Part shown: one piece after another, positions 6,161-12,988 of the stretch
Layout: each line of letters opens with the position of its first letter
Position numbering within the stretch: position 1 is the first letter of the stretch
Assembly (NCBI GenBank): GCA_943914115.1
Contig: CALUAU010000052.1
Coordinates: 1-12,988, forward strand
Reading direction: 5' to 3'
From: an uncultured Microbacteriaceae bacterium
GTDB taxonomy: Bacteria > Actinomycetota > Actinomycetes > Actinomycetales > Microbacteriaceae
DNA length: 12,988 nucleotides
The notes under the pieces: model-generated
Told to the model about the DNA's origin: nothing
Databases searched by the model: none
Seen by the model: the letters and a program-made list of their open reading frames with translations, nothing else
Position numbers and translations under genes: made by a program

Positions 6161-7402
6161 ATGCGGATCGCGCTGTTCACCGAGGTCTTCCTGCCAAAAA
6201 TTGACGGTGTGGTGACCCGCGTGCTGCGCACGATCGAGCAGCTCAGTGCCATGGGCCACGAGGTGCTGGTGTTCGCGCCGGGCCACCCGCCCTCGAACTA
6301 TGCCGGTGCGCGGGTGGTGCGTGTGAACTCGGTGCCGATGCGGCCCTGGTATCCCGAGTTGAAACTCGGGCTACCCACCCCGAACATTGCCCGCGAGATT
6401 GAAGAGTTCGCGCCGCATGTGGTGCACCTGGTGAATCCGGTGGTGCTGGCTGCCTACGGCGCGCTTTCGTCGGCTCGGCGCGATCTGCCCATGCTCGCTT
6501 CGTTTCACACCGATACGCCGCAGTACGCGGATGCGCTGGGGCTGGGGAGCATTCGAAAGGCCGGCACCGCCTATCTCAGGTGGATTCACAATCTCGCCGA
6601 GGTGAACCTGTGTACGTCGCCGCAGATGGTGGCTCGGGCCGAGCAGATCGGTTTTGAGCGGGTTGATCTGTGGCCGAAAGCGATTGACACGGTGACCTAC
6701 CGCCCCGACGCCGCTTCGACGCAGATGCGTGAGCGGCTCACCGACGGGCATCCCGATGACAAGCTCATGATCTATGTGGGCCGGATGTCGAAAGAGAAAG
6801 ACCTGCGCGAACTGATTGCGCCGATCAAGCAGCTGCAATCGCGCGGGGTGCGGCTCGCGATGGTGGGTTCGGGGCCCGATCGTGACGAGCTGCAAGCCGA
6901 GTTCGCCGGCACCAACACGGTGTTTACGGGGTATATGTCGGGTGAAGATCTGGCTTCAGCGTTCGCTTCTGCAGATGTGTTTGCTTTCCCATCGACCACC
7001 GAAACGCTCGGTTTTGTGGCACTTGAGTCGATGGCTTCGGGGGTGCCGGTGGTGGGGGCCCGGGCGGGCGGTATCCCGTTTGCGGTGACCGACAACCAGT
7101 CGGGGCTGCTGTTTGAGCCCGGCGACACTGACGATTTCACCGCGAAACTCGAGCGACTGCTGTTCAACGACGAGCTGCGTCACGAAATGGGTGTGGCGAG
7201 TCGTGCCGAGGCGCAGCGGCACTCGTGGCGCAGCGCCACCGAGAAACTGGTGGAGTTTTATGAGCTGGCGATTTCGCGCCACTGGCAGCGCTCACATTTG
7301 CTCGACACCTATTCGATTCCGATGCGCTTTTTTGGTCGGCCACTGCCCCGCCCCACCGATCTTGATGCGGCGCTCACCGGCGATGCCGCATCCGGAAACT
7401 AG
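6161..7402 (+). CDS. sqdX: SQD2/SqdX-like GT4 glycosyltransferase
   Basis: The 413-residue protein is a GT-B fold, family GT4 retaining glycosyltransferase. Its N-terminal acceptor domain begins MRIALFTEVFLPKIDGVVTRV. The donor domain has GRMSKEKD with R208 and K213, expected to bind the UDP phosphates, the pattern MVGSGPDRDELQ, and the EX7E motif E281-E289 (ETLGFVALE) followed by SMASGVPVVGARAGGIP. These segments match plant SQD2, including LWPKAID against LWNKGVD, although actinobacterial mannosyltransferases such as MgtA look similar. The gene begins 7 bases after the sqdB-like stop with no clear ribosome site, so translational coupling is likely. In context it would transfer sulfoquinovose to diacylglycerol at the membrane, giving SQDG. 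The donor is inferred from the neighbour; other glycolipid products are possible. Confidence 0.75.
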   Translation: MRIALFTEVFLPKIDGVVTRVLRTIEQLSAMGHEVLVFAPGHPPSNYAGARVVRVNSVPMRPWYPELKLGLPTPNIAREIEEFAPHVVHLVNPVVLAAYGALSSARRDLPMLASFHTDTPQYADALGLGSIRKAGTAYLRWIHNLAEVNLCTSPQMVARAEQIGFERVDLWPKAIDTVTYRPDAASTQMRERLTDGHPDDKLMIYVGRMSKEKDLRELIAPIKQLQSRGVRLAMVGSGPDRDELQAEFAGTNTVFTGYMSGEDLASAFASADVFAFPSTTETLGFVALESMASGVPVVGARAGGIPFAVTDNQSGLLFEPGDTDDFTAKLERLLFNDELRHEMGVASRAEAQRHSWRSATEKLVEFYELAISRHWQRSHLLDTYSIPMRFFGRPLPRPTDLDAALTGDAASGN

Positions 7403-7414
7403 CCTCGAACGCAA

Positions 7415-7441
7415 GGGCCCACGGCTTATAACCGTGGGCCC
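7415..7441. terminator. Terminator hairpin between the convergent sqdX-like and LCD genes
   Basis: A perfect 10-bp stem, GGGCCCACGG with CCGTGGGCCC, encloses CTTATAA. It lies between the stop codons of the glycosyltransferase (plus) and the small LCD protein (minus) and can serve both. It is nearly identical to the hairpin at 8365-8389. Confidence 0.8.
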
Positions 7442-7465
7442 GTGACGTTGTCGTCGAGTGCAGAC

Positions 7466-8245
7466 CTACTCTTCGACGAGGGTGAACTCGACGTCGTTTT
7501 TGAGGTGGTTTTCAAAGTCGCTCTTCGAATACGACGGCCAGTCACCCGAGCTGGCGCCGGTGCCGCTCATATCTCCGCAACCGGCGATGAACACCACCGA
7601 GTCTTCCGACTCGGGGAATACCCGCATCGCCAGCCAGAACTCGCCCGATACCTCGTCGCTTTCGCCCTTGACGGTGGCCAGCTGAAATTCGACCGGGATG
7701 CCGTTGGTGTCTTCGAGAGTGATAGTGCCCTCGATATTTTTCTCCATCCCCTCGGGCATCGGGCCGCTGTTCACCAGGTCTTCAAATGCTTCTTCGCGTG
7801 ATTTGCCCTCGAAGTCGCTCGCATCAAATGACTGCAGGTTTCCGAACGCGAAACAGGTGTTGTCGTCGTTCATCGCGGTGAACGATCCGGGGGTTTCGTA
7901 TCCCGAGAGGGTGTAGTCGCCGGTGTATTCGATCGACATATCGGCAATACCGGTGTCGGCATCGAGACTGTATTTGCCTGCGCCGCCACCGAACAGCGCC
8001 ATACCGCCGAAAATACCGCCCACAATCAGGGCAACGGCGGCAACCGCCACACCAACCCACACCCACGGGCTGGTCTTCTTCTTGCCGCTTGGTGTTGGTT
8101 GTTGGCCGTAAGCGCCCTGGGGTGGCTGTTGGCCATAACCGCCCGGCTGGCCATAGCCACCCTGGGCTGACTGCTGCGGTGCGCCGCCATAGGGGTTTTG
8201 CTGGGGCGGCTGACCGTCACCGGAGGGTGGGAGCTGGTTCGACAC
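7466..8245 (-). CDS. Single-pass membrane protein with Gly/Gln/Pro-rich cytoplasmic tail (short paralogue)
   Basis: I do not recognise a named family. The 259-residue product has a low-complexity N-terminus rich in Gly, Gln, Pro and Tyr (1-54), a KKK cluster (55-57), a TM helix (about 61-85, WVWVGVAVAAVALIVGGIFG) and an ectodomain (about 90-259) with C131 and C223, probably a disulfide. The lysines before the helix predict the tail inside and the domain outside. The ectodomain includes GTITLEDTNGIPVEFQLA and ends DVEFTLVEE, both shared with the paralogue upstream. The start is GTG at 8243-8245, with AAGGAG 5 bases before it; the paralogue starts at the same residue (MSNQ). Many actinobacterial sensor, secretion or penicillin-binding accessory proteins share this layout, but no function can be assigned. 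Confidence 0.8.
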   Translation of the reverse strand: MSNQLPPSGDGQPPQQNPYGGAPQQSAQGGYGQPGGYGQQPPQGAYGQQPTPSGKKKTSPWVWVGVAVAAVALIVGGIFGGMALFGGGAGKYSLDADTGIADMSIEYTGDYTLSGYETPGSFTAMNDDNTCFAFGNLQSFDASDFEGKSREEAFEDLVNSGPMPEGMEKNIEGTITLEDTNGIPVEFQLATVKGESDEVSGEFWLAMRVFPESEDSVVFIAGCGDMSGTGASSGDWPSYSKSDFENHLKNDVEFTLVEE

Positions 8246-8364
8246 GGGATCTCCTTCACGTTGCTGCTTCACATCAAACGCTGCGGCGACTCTACCGGCC
8301 CCGCCTTACCGCGAGGGAGAAATCTGCCCACTCGGCGGCAAATATCATTCGCACGAACGAGAAG

Positions 8365-8389
8365 GCCCACGGCTTGTAACCGTGGGCCC
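8365..8389. terminator. Terminator hairpin after the long LCD gene, near copy of 7415-7441
   Basis: A 9-bp stem, GGCCCACGG with CCGTGGGCC, encloses CTTGTAA. It follows the long LCD gene on the minus strand and separates it from the short paralogue. Compared with the downstream copy, the loop differs by one base. Confidence 0.75.
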
Positions 8390-8412
8390 TAACGTTTTCG
8401 CTGAGTGGAGAA

Positions 8413-9501
8413 CTACTCTTCGACGAGGGTGAACTCGACATCGTTCTTGAGGAAGTCTTCGAACTGTTCCTTCGAGAACGAGGCGTCACCGCCGCCGCTG
8501 GTGTACGAAGTGTTCATGCAACCGGCTGTGAGCATCAGAGCATTCTCGCTGTCTCTGAACACGTGCACGGCCACCCAGATCTCGCCCTTCGACCCATCAG
8601 CCTCGCCCTTCATGCGGGCGAGCTGGAACTCAACATCGATGCCCTCGGTGTCTTTGAGCGTGATCGTGCCCTCGGTGGTGACCTCTACCCCATCAGGCAT
8701 ATTCCCGCTAAGGAGTTCATCTTTGATGCCCTCTTCGACCGACTTGCCCTCGATCAAACTCATATCAAGGTTGTTGAGGTTTCCCGCCGCATAGCAGGAG
8801 TAGTCACTCGTGGAAGCGCTGAACCCGTTATCGGGACCGTAACCGCTATCCTCATAGTCGCCGGTGTACTTCAGCTTCACGTCGGCAATACCGGTTTCAG
8901 AGTTGACGCCGTACTTGCCGCCGCCACCGCCGCCGAACAGGGCCATGGCACCGAACACACCGCCGACGATAAGTGCCACCGCGGCAACTGCTACAACGAT
9001 CCACACCCACGGGCTGGTCTTCTTCTTACCGCCCTGCGGGGGCTGCTGACCGTAGCCGCCATAGTTCTGCTGCTGCGCGTAGGCACCGTAGCCCTGCTGC
9101 GCATCCTGGCCCGGTTGACCATACGCACCATAACCGGGCTGCGCCTGCTGGGCACCCTGGTCACCATACGAGCCATAGCCGGGTTGACCCTGCTGGCCAT
9201 ACGCACCATAACCAGGCTGCGCCTGCTGGCCACCCTGATCACCATACGAGCCATAGCCCGGCTGCGCCTGCTGGCCCGACTGGCCGCCCTGGTCACCGTA
9301 CGAGCCGTAGCCTTGCTGACCGGGCTGGCCCTGCTGGCCATACGAGCCATAACCCTGCTGGTTGTAGTTCGACTGCGACTCGTATCCCTGGTAGCCGGGA
9401 GTCGAAGCGCCGTAGCCGCTGTTCGACTGTCCGCCGCCGTACGGCTGGTTCGGGTTCTGGTTCTGCTGTCCGTCGCCGGTGGGCGGGAACTGGTTCGACA
9501 T
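8413..9501 (-). CDS. Single-pass membrane protein with Tyr/Gly/Gln repeat (FUS-like) cytoplasmic domain (long paralogue)
   Basis: The 362-residue product is a paralogue of the gene at 7466-8245. Residues 1-158 are low complexity and nearly free of hydrophobic residues other than Tyr. Seven GYG(S/A)Y units start at residues 50, 64, 82, 97, 108, 123 and 137, with linkers rich in Gln, Gly, Pro and Ala. KKK (159-161) precedes a TM helix (about 165-189), a glycine run (190-195) and an ectodomain with C236 and C328, which align with the short paralogue's cysteines. Topology is tail inside, domain outside, by the positive-inside rule. ATG at 9499-9501 follows GAGGAGAAGG; a longer frame to 9570 has no such support. 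Hairpin 8365-8389 ends the transcript. Function is unknown; the tail could drive self-association or bind a partner. Confidence 0.82.
   Translation of the reverse strand: MSNQFPPTGDGQQNQNPNQPYGGGQSNSGYGASTPGYQGYESQSNYNQQGYGSYGQQGQPGQQGYGSYGDQGGQSGQQAQPGYGSYGDQGGQQAQPGYGAYGQQGQPGYGSYGDQGAQQAQPGYGAYGQPGQDAQQGYGAYAQQQNYGGYGQQPPQGGKKKTSPWVWIVVAVAAVALIVGGVFGAMALFGGGGGGKYGVNSETGIADVKLKYTGDYEDSGYGPDNGFSASTSDYSCYAAGNLNNLDMSLIEGKSVEEGIKDELLSGNMPDGVEVTTEGTITLKDTEGIDVEFQLARMKGEADGSKGEIWVAVHVFRDSENALMLTAGCMNTSYTSGGGDASFSKEQFEDFLKNDVEFTLVEE
9064..9354 (-). repeat. In-frame tandem repeats coding GYG(S/A)Y units
   Basis: Within the long LCD gene, DNA blocks coding units of 11, 14, 15 and 18 residues recur with high identity, for example GYGSYGDQGGQQAQP against GYGSYGDQGAQQAQP. 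Unit lengths are multiples of 3, so copy-number changes keep the frame. The short paralogue lacks this array, so it probably expanded by slippage or recombination after duplication. Confidence 0.85.
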
Positions 9502-9703
9502 TCCTTCTCCTCTGCGTCGAGCCGCTACTGCGTAAACGTGAACGGCATCGTCGTGAACGGGCGTTGTCATTACTCACTACATCAAGTGTCGCCTTAACCC
9601 GTGCGACGTTACCGGATAAATGTGTCAGCTTTGTGTGAGGTGGGTAAATCGGGGCAATTCTCGCCACAATATCCCCCGTTGGCCGTATTTTTTCGGCATG
9701 CGG
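9502..9703. other. 202-bp gap upstream of the long LCD gene
   Basis: No gene or RNA is recognised. It should contain the promoter of the LCD gene (minus strand); GGTAACGT on the minus strand (within about 9605-9620) is a possible -10, without a clear -35. A weak GCCG/CGGC inverted repeat around a T run (about 9682-9697) may be part of the terminator of the gene at 9704. Confidence 0.4.
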
Positions 9704-10348
9704 CTAGGACACCGGAAAAATACGCACCATCACATCAGTGAGCACCTCACTCATTCCCTCGAGTGAGACATCCTCCTGCTTGGCACACAGCAGGGTGAGC
9801 AGCACATAGTCACCCGAACCGGCAAATACCCGCGCTGCGGTTGCCGTGTACACACCGTCCTGATATCCCTGCGGGAAATAAAGCAGCTCGGCGGCGGTGT
9901 GCTCGGCATCGATATCCACCTCGGTGCTACCTGCCGGCTGCGATTGCAAACCGCCCACCCGCATCACCTCAACCGTTGCATCCGCATCGTTATCGAAACG
10001 GTCGAGGTCGATTGTGCCGCGCACCACTGCACCGACCTGCCAAGTGAAGGCACACACATTCTCACCCTTGGCCGCAAGGCTCGCATATTGCGGCCCCTGA
10101 CCAGATTCGGGATCGGCCGCCACAACATGCTGCCACGATTCGGAGCTGGGATCGAAACGCACCCGCGGGCTCGCACTGAGCGTGATGCGCTGCTCAATAC
10201 GAAGATCTGGTTCGAGTCGCTGAAACCCCAACCAGAAAGCCAACACGACGCCCAGGATGAAAACGACCGTGCTGATCGCGGTGACAACGGGCGCGTTGCG
10301 GGGGTTATCTTTCGGTCGCGGAAGTCGCGAAAACAGTTCGCCAATCAC
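9704..10348 (-). CDS. Single-TM exported protein of unknown function
   Basis: The 214-residue protein has a short cytoplasmic N-terminus with basic residues, one TM helix (about 21-43, VVTAISTVVFILGVVLAFWLGFQ) and an extracellular domain with two cysteines, C99 and C188, that could pair. The start is GTG at 10346-10348, overlapping the TGA stop of the permease gene by 4 bases, which implies coupled translation and a shared operon with the AI-2E-family gene. The ectodomain, with one Cys near its start and one after a hydrophobic strand about 25-30 residues from the end, loosely resembles the LCD paralogues, but I see no clear sequence identity. No family is recognised; a partner of the permease is possible. 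Confidence 0.75.
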   Translation of the reverse strand: MIGELFSRLPRPKDNPRNAPVVTAISTVVFILGVVLAFWLGFQRLEPDLRIEQRITLSASPRVRFDPSSESWQHVVAADPESGQGPQYASLAAKGENVCAFTWQVGAVVRGTIDLDRFDNDADATVEVMRVGGLQSQPAGSTEVDIDAEHTAAELLYFPQGYQDGVYTATAARVFAGSGDYVLLTLLCAKQEDVSLEGMSEVLTDVMVRIFPVS

Positions 10349-11475
10349 GCGGTTTTGTCCGATTCAAATGTTTCGGGATGCGGTTTATCACCCGCGCCTT
10401 GCGGCTCGGGATCGTCGAGTTTCGGTTTCGAGTCGAGCAGCAACCCGATCCAACGCTTGTCGGGATCGGCATCGATGAGCACCGCCTTCACAAACAGCGT
10501 CGCCGGCAGCGCCAGCAACGCTCCCACCGGGCCGAGCGCAAATGCCCACACCAGCAGCGAAACAAACGACACCGTTGGGGTCACACCCACCGCATCCCCG
10601 GCCACTTTCGGTTGAATGAGCGATTGCAGCACGAAGTTGATGACCGACCAGATCACGATCACTAGCAGCGCACTCATCGGGCCGTTGGCTAGCAGCGCCA
10701 TCAACGCCGGGGGAATAAGTCCGATCACGAAACCGATGTTTGGGATGTAGTTGGTCAAGAACGAGAACACACCCCACACCAGCGCCAGTGGCACCTGCAT
10801 GAACTCGAGCGCGATGACGTCGAGCACCGCGACAATCACCCCGAAGAGCGTGGTCACCACCCAGTAGCGGCTCACTCCCCGCGAGAAAGTGTCGAGTGCG
10901 CTGCCGGCGTTGGGGCGCATCCGGCGGATGGCCTGCATCCGCGGTTCGAAGCTGATGGCATCAAAGAAGATGAAGAAGATCACCACCAGCAGCGTGGTGA
11001 GTAGCGCCGCAACCCCACCGATATTCGATGCCAGCCCCTGCAGCATGCTCACTATCGCGCTGGGTGAGAACGCTTGCTGCGCCTGCCGCAGAATCTCATC
11101 CTGGGTGATGCCGAAGGTACCCAGCCACTCGATGAGCGAGCTGTAGAGGGCACCGAATTGGTCGGAGTATTTTGGCAGCTCTTGAATGAGCATGGCGACC
11201 GACCAAATCATCAACAGCACAAAAGCAATCAGCAGCACATATACCGTCAGCGCACCGATGATGCCGGCGAGGATGCGCGGCACCCCGCGGCGAACGAACC
11301 AGTGCATCAGCGGGGCAACGGCCAGCACCAGATTCAGCCCCAGGAAGACCGGCGTGATAAACGAAGCCACCTGTTGCAGCGCCACCAGCCCGATGACCGA
11401 GAGCACAAAAGCGGCAAGCAGATAGAACGCGCGAGGATGCCGCCCGGTCACGGTTTCGTTCGAAGCTGCACTCAT
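10345..11475 (-). CDS. AI-2E/PerM family (UPF0118) membrane permease
   Basis: The 376-residue polytopic protein has about eight TM helices and the layout of the AI-2E exporter family (TqsA, PerM, YdiK). N-terminal helices cover about 12-90, a long extracytoplasmic or amphipathic loop (about 95-140) is followed by further helices, and the signature PNIGFVIGLIPPALMALL, then QPKVAGDAVGVTPTVSFVSLLVWAFALGPVGALLALPATLFVKAVL, is clear. Members export autoinducer-2, ions or other solutes; the substrate here is unknown. The hydrophilic C-terminal tail, about 35 residues, is acidic and Pro-rich. The start is ATG at 11473-11475 with GGAGGG 6 bases upstream; a longer frame to 11496 has no ribosome site. 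The downstream single-TM gene overlaps it by 4 bases. Confidence 0.88.
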   Translation of the reverse strand: MSAASNETVTGRHPRAFYLLAAFVLSVIGLVALQQVASFITPVFLGLNLVLAVAPLMHWFVRRGVPRILAGIIGALTVYVLLIAFVLLMIWSVAMLIQELPKYSDQFGALYSSLIEWLGTFGITQDEILRQAQQAFSPSAIVSMLQGLASNIGGVAALLTTLLVVIFFIFFDAISFEPRMQAIRRMRPNAGSALDTFSRGVSRYWVVTTLFGVIVAVLDVIALEFMQVPLALVWGVFSFLTNYIPNIGFVIGLIPPALMALLANGPMSALLVIVIWSVINFVLQSLIQPKVAGDAVGVTPTVSFVSLLVWAFALGPVGALLALPATLFVKAVLIDADPDKRWIGLLLDSKPKLDDPEPQGAGDKPHPETFESDKTA

Positions 11476-11497
11476 CTTTTGCCCTCCGCCCGTCATC

Positions 11498-11528
11498 GCA
11501 TCCGGCGGCTAGTGATCGGGCCGGATGC
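11498..11528. terminator. Inverted repeat between dnaB and the permease gene
   Basis: GCATCCGGC (11498-11506) pairs with GCCGGATGC (11520-11528) across 13 bases. It lies just after the dnaB stop on the minus strand, so it may terminate or attenuate transcription entering the permease operon. There is no T tract and the loop is long, so confidence is moderate. Confidence 0.5.
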
Positions 11529-11543
11529 TCACTGTGCGGAATT

Positions 11544-12962
11544 CTACGCGGGCGGTGGCGCAAATCCACCGCTTACCGGCGGCTGCTGACCGGGTGCGTA
11601 GTCGACGAATCGTGAGAGGTGCCCCTGGAAGAGCACCGTGACCGTGTCGGTGGGGCCGTTGCGGTGTTTGGCCACGATGATGTCGGCTTCGTAGGCGCGC
11701 GGGTGGTCTTTGTCGTAGGCGCCCTCGCGGTGCAACAGGATCACCATATCGGCGTCTTGTTCGAGCGAACCCGATTCGCGCAGGTCGCTGATGGCGGGTT
11801 TCTTGTCGGCGCGCTGTTCGGAGTTTCGGTTGAGCTGTGACAGCGCGATCACCGGCACTTCGAGTTCTTTGGCGAGCAGTTTCAGGGCCCGCGAGAACTC
11901 CGAGACCTCTTGCTGACGCGACTCGACACGCTTACCCGAGGTCATCAGCTGCAGGTAGTCGATCACGACGAGTTTGAGGCCAACTTTCTGTTTAAGTCGG
12001 CGGCATTTGGCGCGGATTTCGACGAGGGTCATATTGGGTGAGTCGTCGATATACAGCGGTGCATCCACGATTTGCCCCTGGGTGCGGGCAATGTTTTGCC
12101 AGTCTTCGTCGGTCACCTTGCCGGTGCGCAGCGACTGCAGTTTCACGCTGGCCTCGGCTGAGAGCAGGCGCATCGCGATTTCGGCGCGGCTCATTTCGAG
12201 CGAGAAAAAGATGGTGGGCAGTTGGTTATGCACCGCAGCGGAGCGGGCGAGGTCGAGCGCGAAGGTCGATTTACCCAAACCTGGTCGGGCCGCGATGATG
12301 ATGAGCTGACCGGCATGCAGGCCGTTGGTGAGTGCGTCGAGGTCGCGAAACCCGGTGGGGACGCCGGTGAGTTCGCCGCCGCGGTTTTGGGCCGCTTCGA
12401 TTTCGTTTTGAGCGTCGCCGAGGGCGATGCTTAGTGGCACATAGTCTTCGGTTTCGACGCCACCGGTGACGCCGTAGATTTCAGCCTGTGCCTGGTTGAC
12501 GAGTTCAACCACTTCACCCTCGGCGCCGTAGCCCATTTGCACGATGCGCGTGCCGGCTTCGACGAGGCGCCGCAGCACGGCGCGTTCGGCAACGATGCCG
12601 GCGTAGTAGCCGGCGTTGGCTGCTGTGGGCACGATACCGGCGAGCGTGTGCAGGTATTCGGCGCCGCCGGCGCGTTGCAGATCGCCGGTTTTGGTGAGCT
12701 GGTCGGTTACGGCGATCACGTCGGTTGGTTCGCCGGCCGCGTAGAGAGTTTGTACGGCGTCGAAAATGATTTCGTGTTTGGGCACGTAGAAGTCGATGCC
12801 GCGTACGCTTTCGACCACATCGGCTACCGCGTCTTTTGACAGCAGCATTCCGCCCAGTGCCGACTGCTCGGCGAGCAGGTCGTGTGGCGGCGTGCGAACA
12901 CTGTCGTGCTCGTCACGCGAGGTGTTGCCACCGGTGTGGGTGTCGAAGTCTGTAAGCGTCAT
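11544..12962 (-). CDS. dnaB: Replicative DNA helicase DnaB
   Basis: The 472-residue protein is a full-length DnaB. The N-terminal domain begins at RTPPHDLLAEQSALGGMLLSKDAVADVVE (from about residue 23) and the RecA-like motor holds Walker A ARPGLGKST (K231), the H1a-like FFSLEMS, Walker B-type LKLVVIDYLQLM and SQLNRNSEQRADKKP, then DLRESGSLEQDADMVILLHR. DnaB is the hexameric helicase at the fork, moving 5' to 3' on the lagging strand and recruiting primase. No intein interrupts it. The tail, with APGQQPPVSGGFAPPPA, is typical of actinobacteria. ATG at 12960-12962 has no evident Shine-Dalgarno sequence, and the frame stays open to the window edge, so the start could lie further upstream; the conserved part is unaffected. 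Confidence 0.97.
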   Translation of the reverse strand: MTLTDFDTHTGGNTSRDEHDSVRTPPHDLLAEQSALGGMLLSKDAVADVVESVRGIDFYVPKHEIIFDAVQTLYAAGEPTDVIAVTDQLTKTGDLQRAGGAEYLHTLAGIVPTAANAGYYAGIVAERAVLRRLVEAGTRIVQMGYGAEGEVVELVNQAQAEIYGVTGGVETEDYVPLSIALGDAQNEIEAAQNRGGELTGVPTGFRDLDALTNGLHAGQLIIIAARPGLGKSTFALDLARSAAVHNQLPTIFFSLEMSRAEIAMRLLSAEASVKLQSLRTGKVTDEDWQNIARTQGQIVDAPLYIDDSPNMTLVEIRAKCRRLKQKVGLKLVVIDYLQLMTSGKRVESRQQEVSEFSRALKLLAKELEVPVIALSQLNRNSEQRADKKPAISDLRESGSLEQDADMVILLHREGAYDKDHPRAYEADIIVAKHRNGPTDTVTVLFQGHLSRFVDYAPGQQPPVSGGFAPPPA

Positions 12963-12988
12963 TTTGGGGTTGAACCGTTCTTGTGCAC

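Noticed and set aside
9064..9354. Repeats considered as a CRISPR array
   Set aside because: Units vary in length, have no unique spacers and code a continuous protein repeat in frame.
8563..9597. 344-codon open frame antisense to the long LCD gene
   Set aside because: It is Leu/Arg/Thr-rich, has no ribosome site, and exists because the repeated Gly/Gln/Tyr codons of the real gene read without stops on the other strand.

Overview
The window looks like chromosomal DNA from a high-GC Gram-positive bacterium, most likely an actinobacterium of the Microbacteriaceae type. The reasons are GC-rich third codon positions, a HAIR-type heat-shock operator, a maltokinase of the actinobacterial Mak/Pep2 family, possible leaderless promoters, and membrane proteins with Gly/Gln/Tyr-rich cytoplasmic tails. 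The family-level assignment is inference. There are no rRNA or tRNA genes, transposases, phage genes or CRISPR arrays. The region reads as core genome with a few lineage-specific genes.

Layout. Positions 1-636 (minus) hold the 5' part of a clpB-like AAA+ disaggregase gene that starts directly at the first AAA+ module, without the usual N-domain. Its upstream region (637-1083) carries a near-perfect HspR operator, a palindrome with DnaA-box-like halves, an orphan strong hairpin, and three to four TTAA motifs in 11-bp register. A divergent SRPBCC/AHSA1-like gene follows (1084-1602, plus). A double-palindrome hairpin separates it from a convergent maltokinase gene (1724-3112, minus). Then come an MTH1-like Nudix hydrolase (3197-3718, plus), a convergent RsmC/RlmG-type rRNA guanine-N2 methyltransferase (3715-4854, minus), and a divergent two-gene operon (4918-7402, plus).

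That operon is the most notable metabolic content. It has an SQD1/SqdB-type NAD-dependent enzyme, recognisable as a UDP-sulfoquinovose synthase homologue, and an SQD2/SqdX-like GT4 glycosyltransferase 7 bp behind it. Together they suggest synthesis of a sulfoquinovosyl glycolipid or a related glycoconjugate.

Downstream on the minus strand are two paralogous single-pass membrane proteins (7466-8245 and 8413-9501). Each has a low-complexity cytoplasmic N-terminus, a Lys cluster, one TM helix and an ectodomain with two conserved cysteines. Each gene is followed by an almost identical terminator hairpin, so gene plus terminator was duplicated as a unit. The upstream copy has an expanded GYG(S/A)Y repeat domain resembling the FUS-type low-complexity domain. 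Beyond a 202-bp gap, also on the minus strand, lie another single-TM protein of unknown function (9704-10348), an AI-2E/PerM-family permease gene overlapping it by 4 bp (10345-11475), and the replicative helicase gene dnaB (11544-12962).

How the genes work together: the clpB fragment (probably with the AHSA1-like gene) belongs to protein quality control; mak acts on maltose/trehalose-derived glucan; mutT, the rRNA methyltransferase and dnaB are information-processing housekeeping genes; the sqd-like pair and the LCD paralogues concern the envelope. The best candidates for undescribed biology are the sqd-like pair in this host, the FUS-like LCD membrane paralogues, and the unexplained hairpin and phased motifs between clpB and the AHSA1-like gene.
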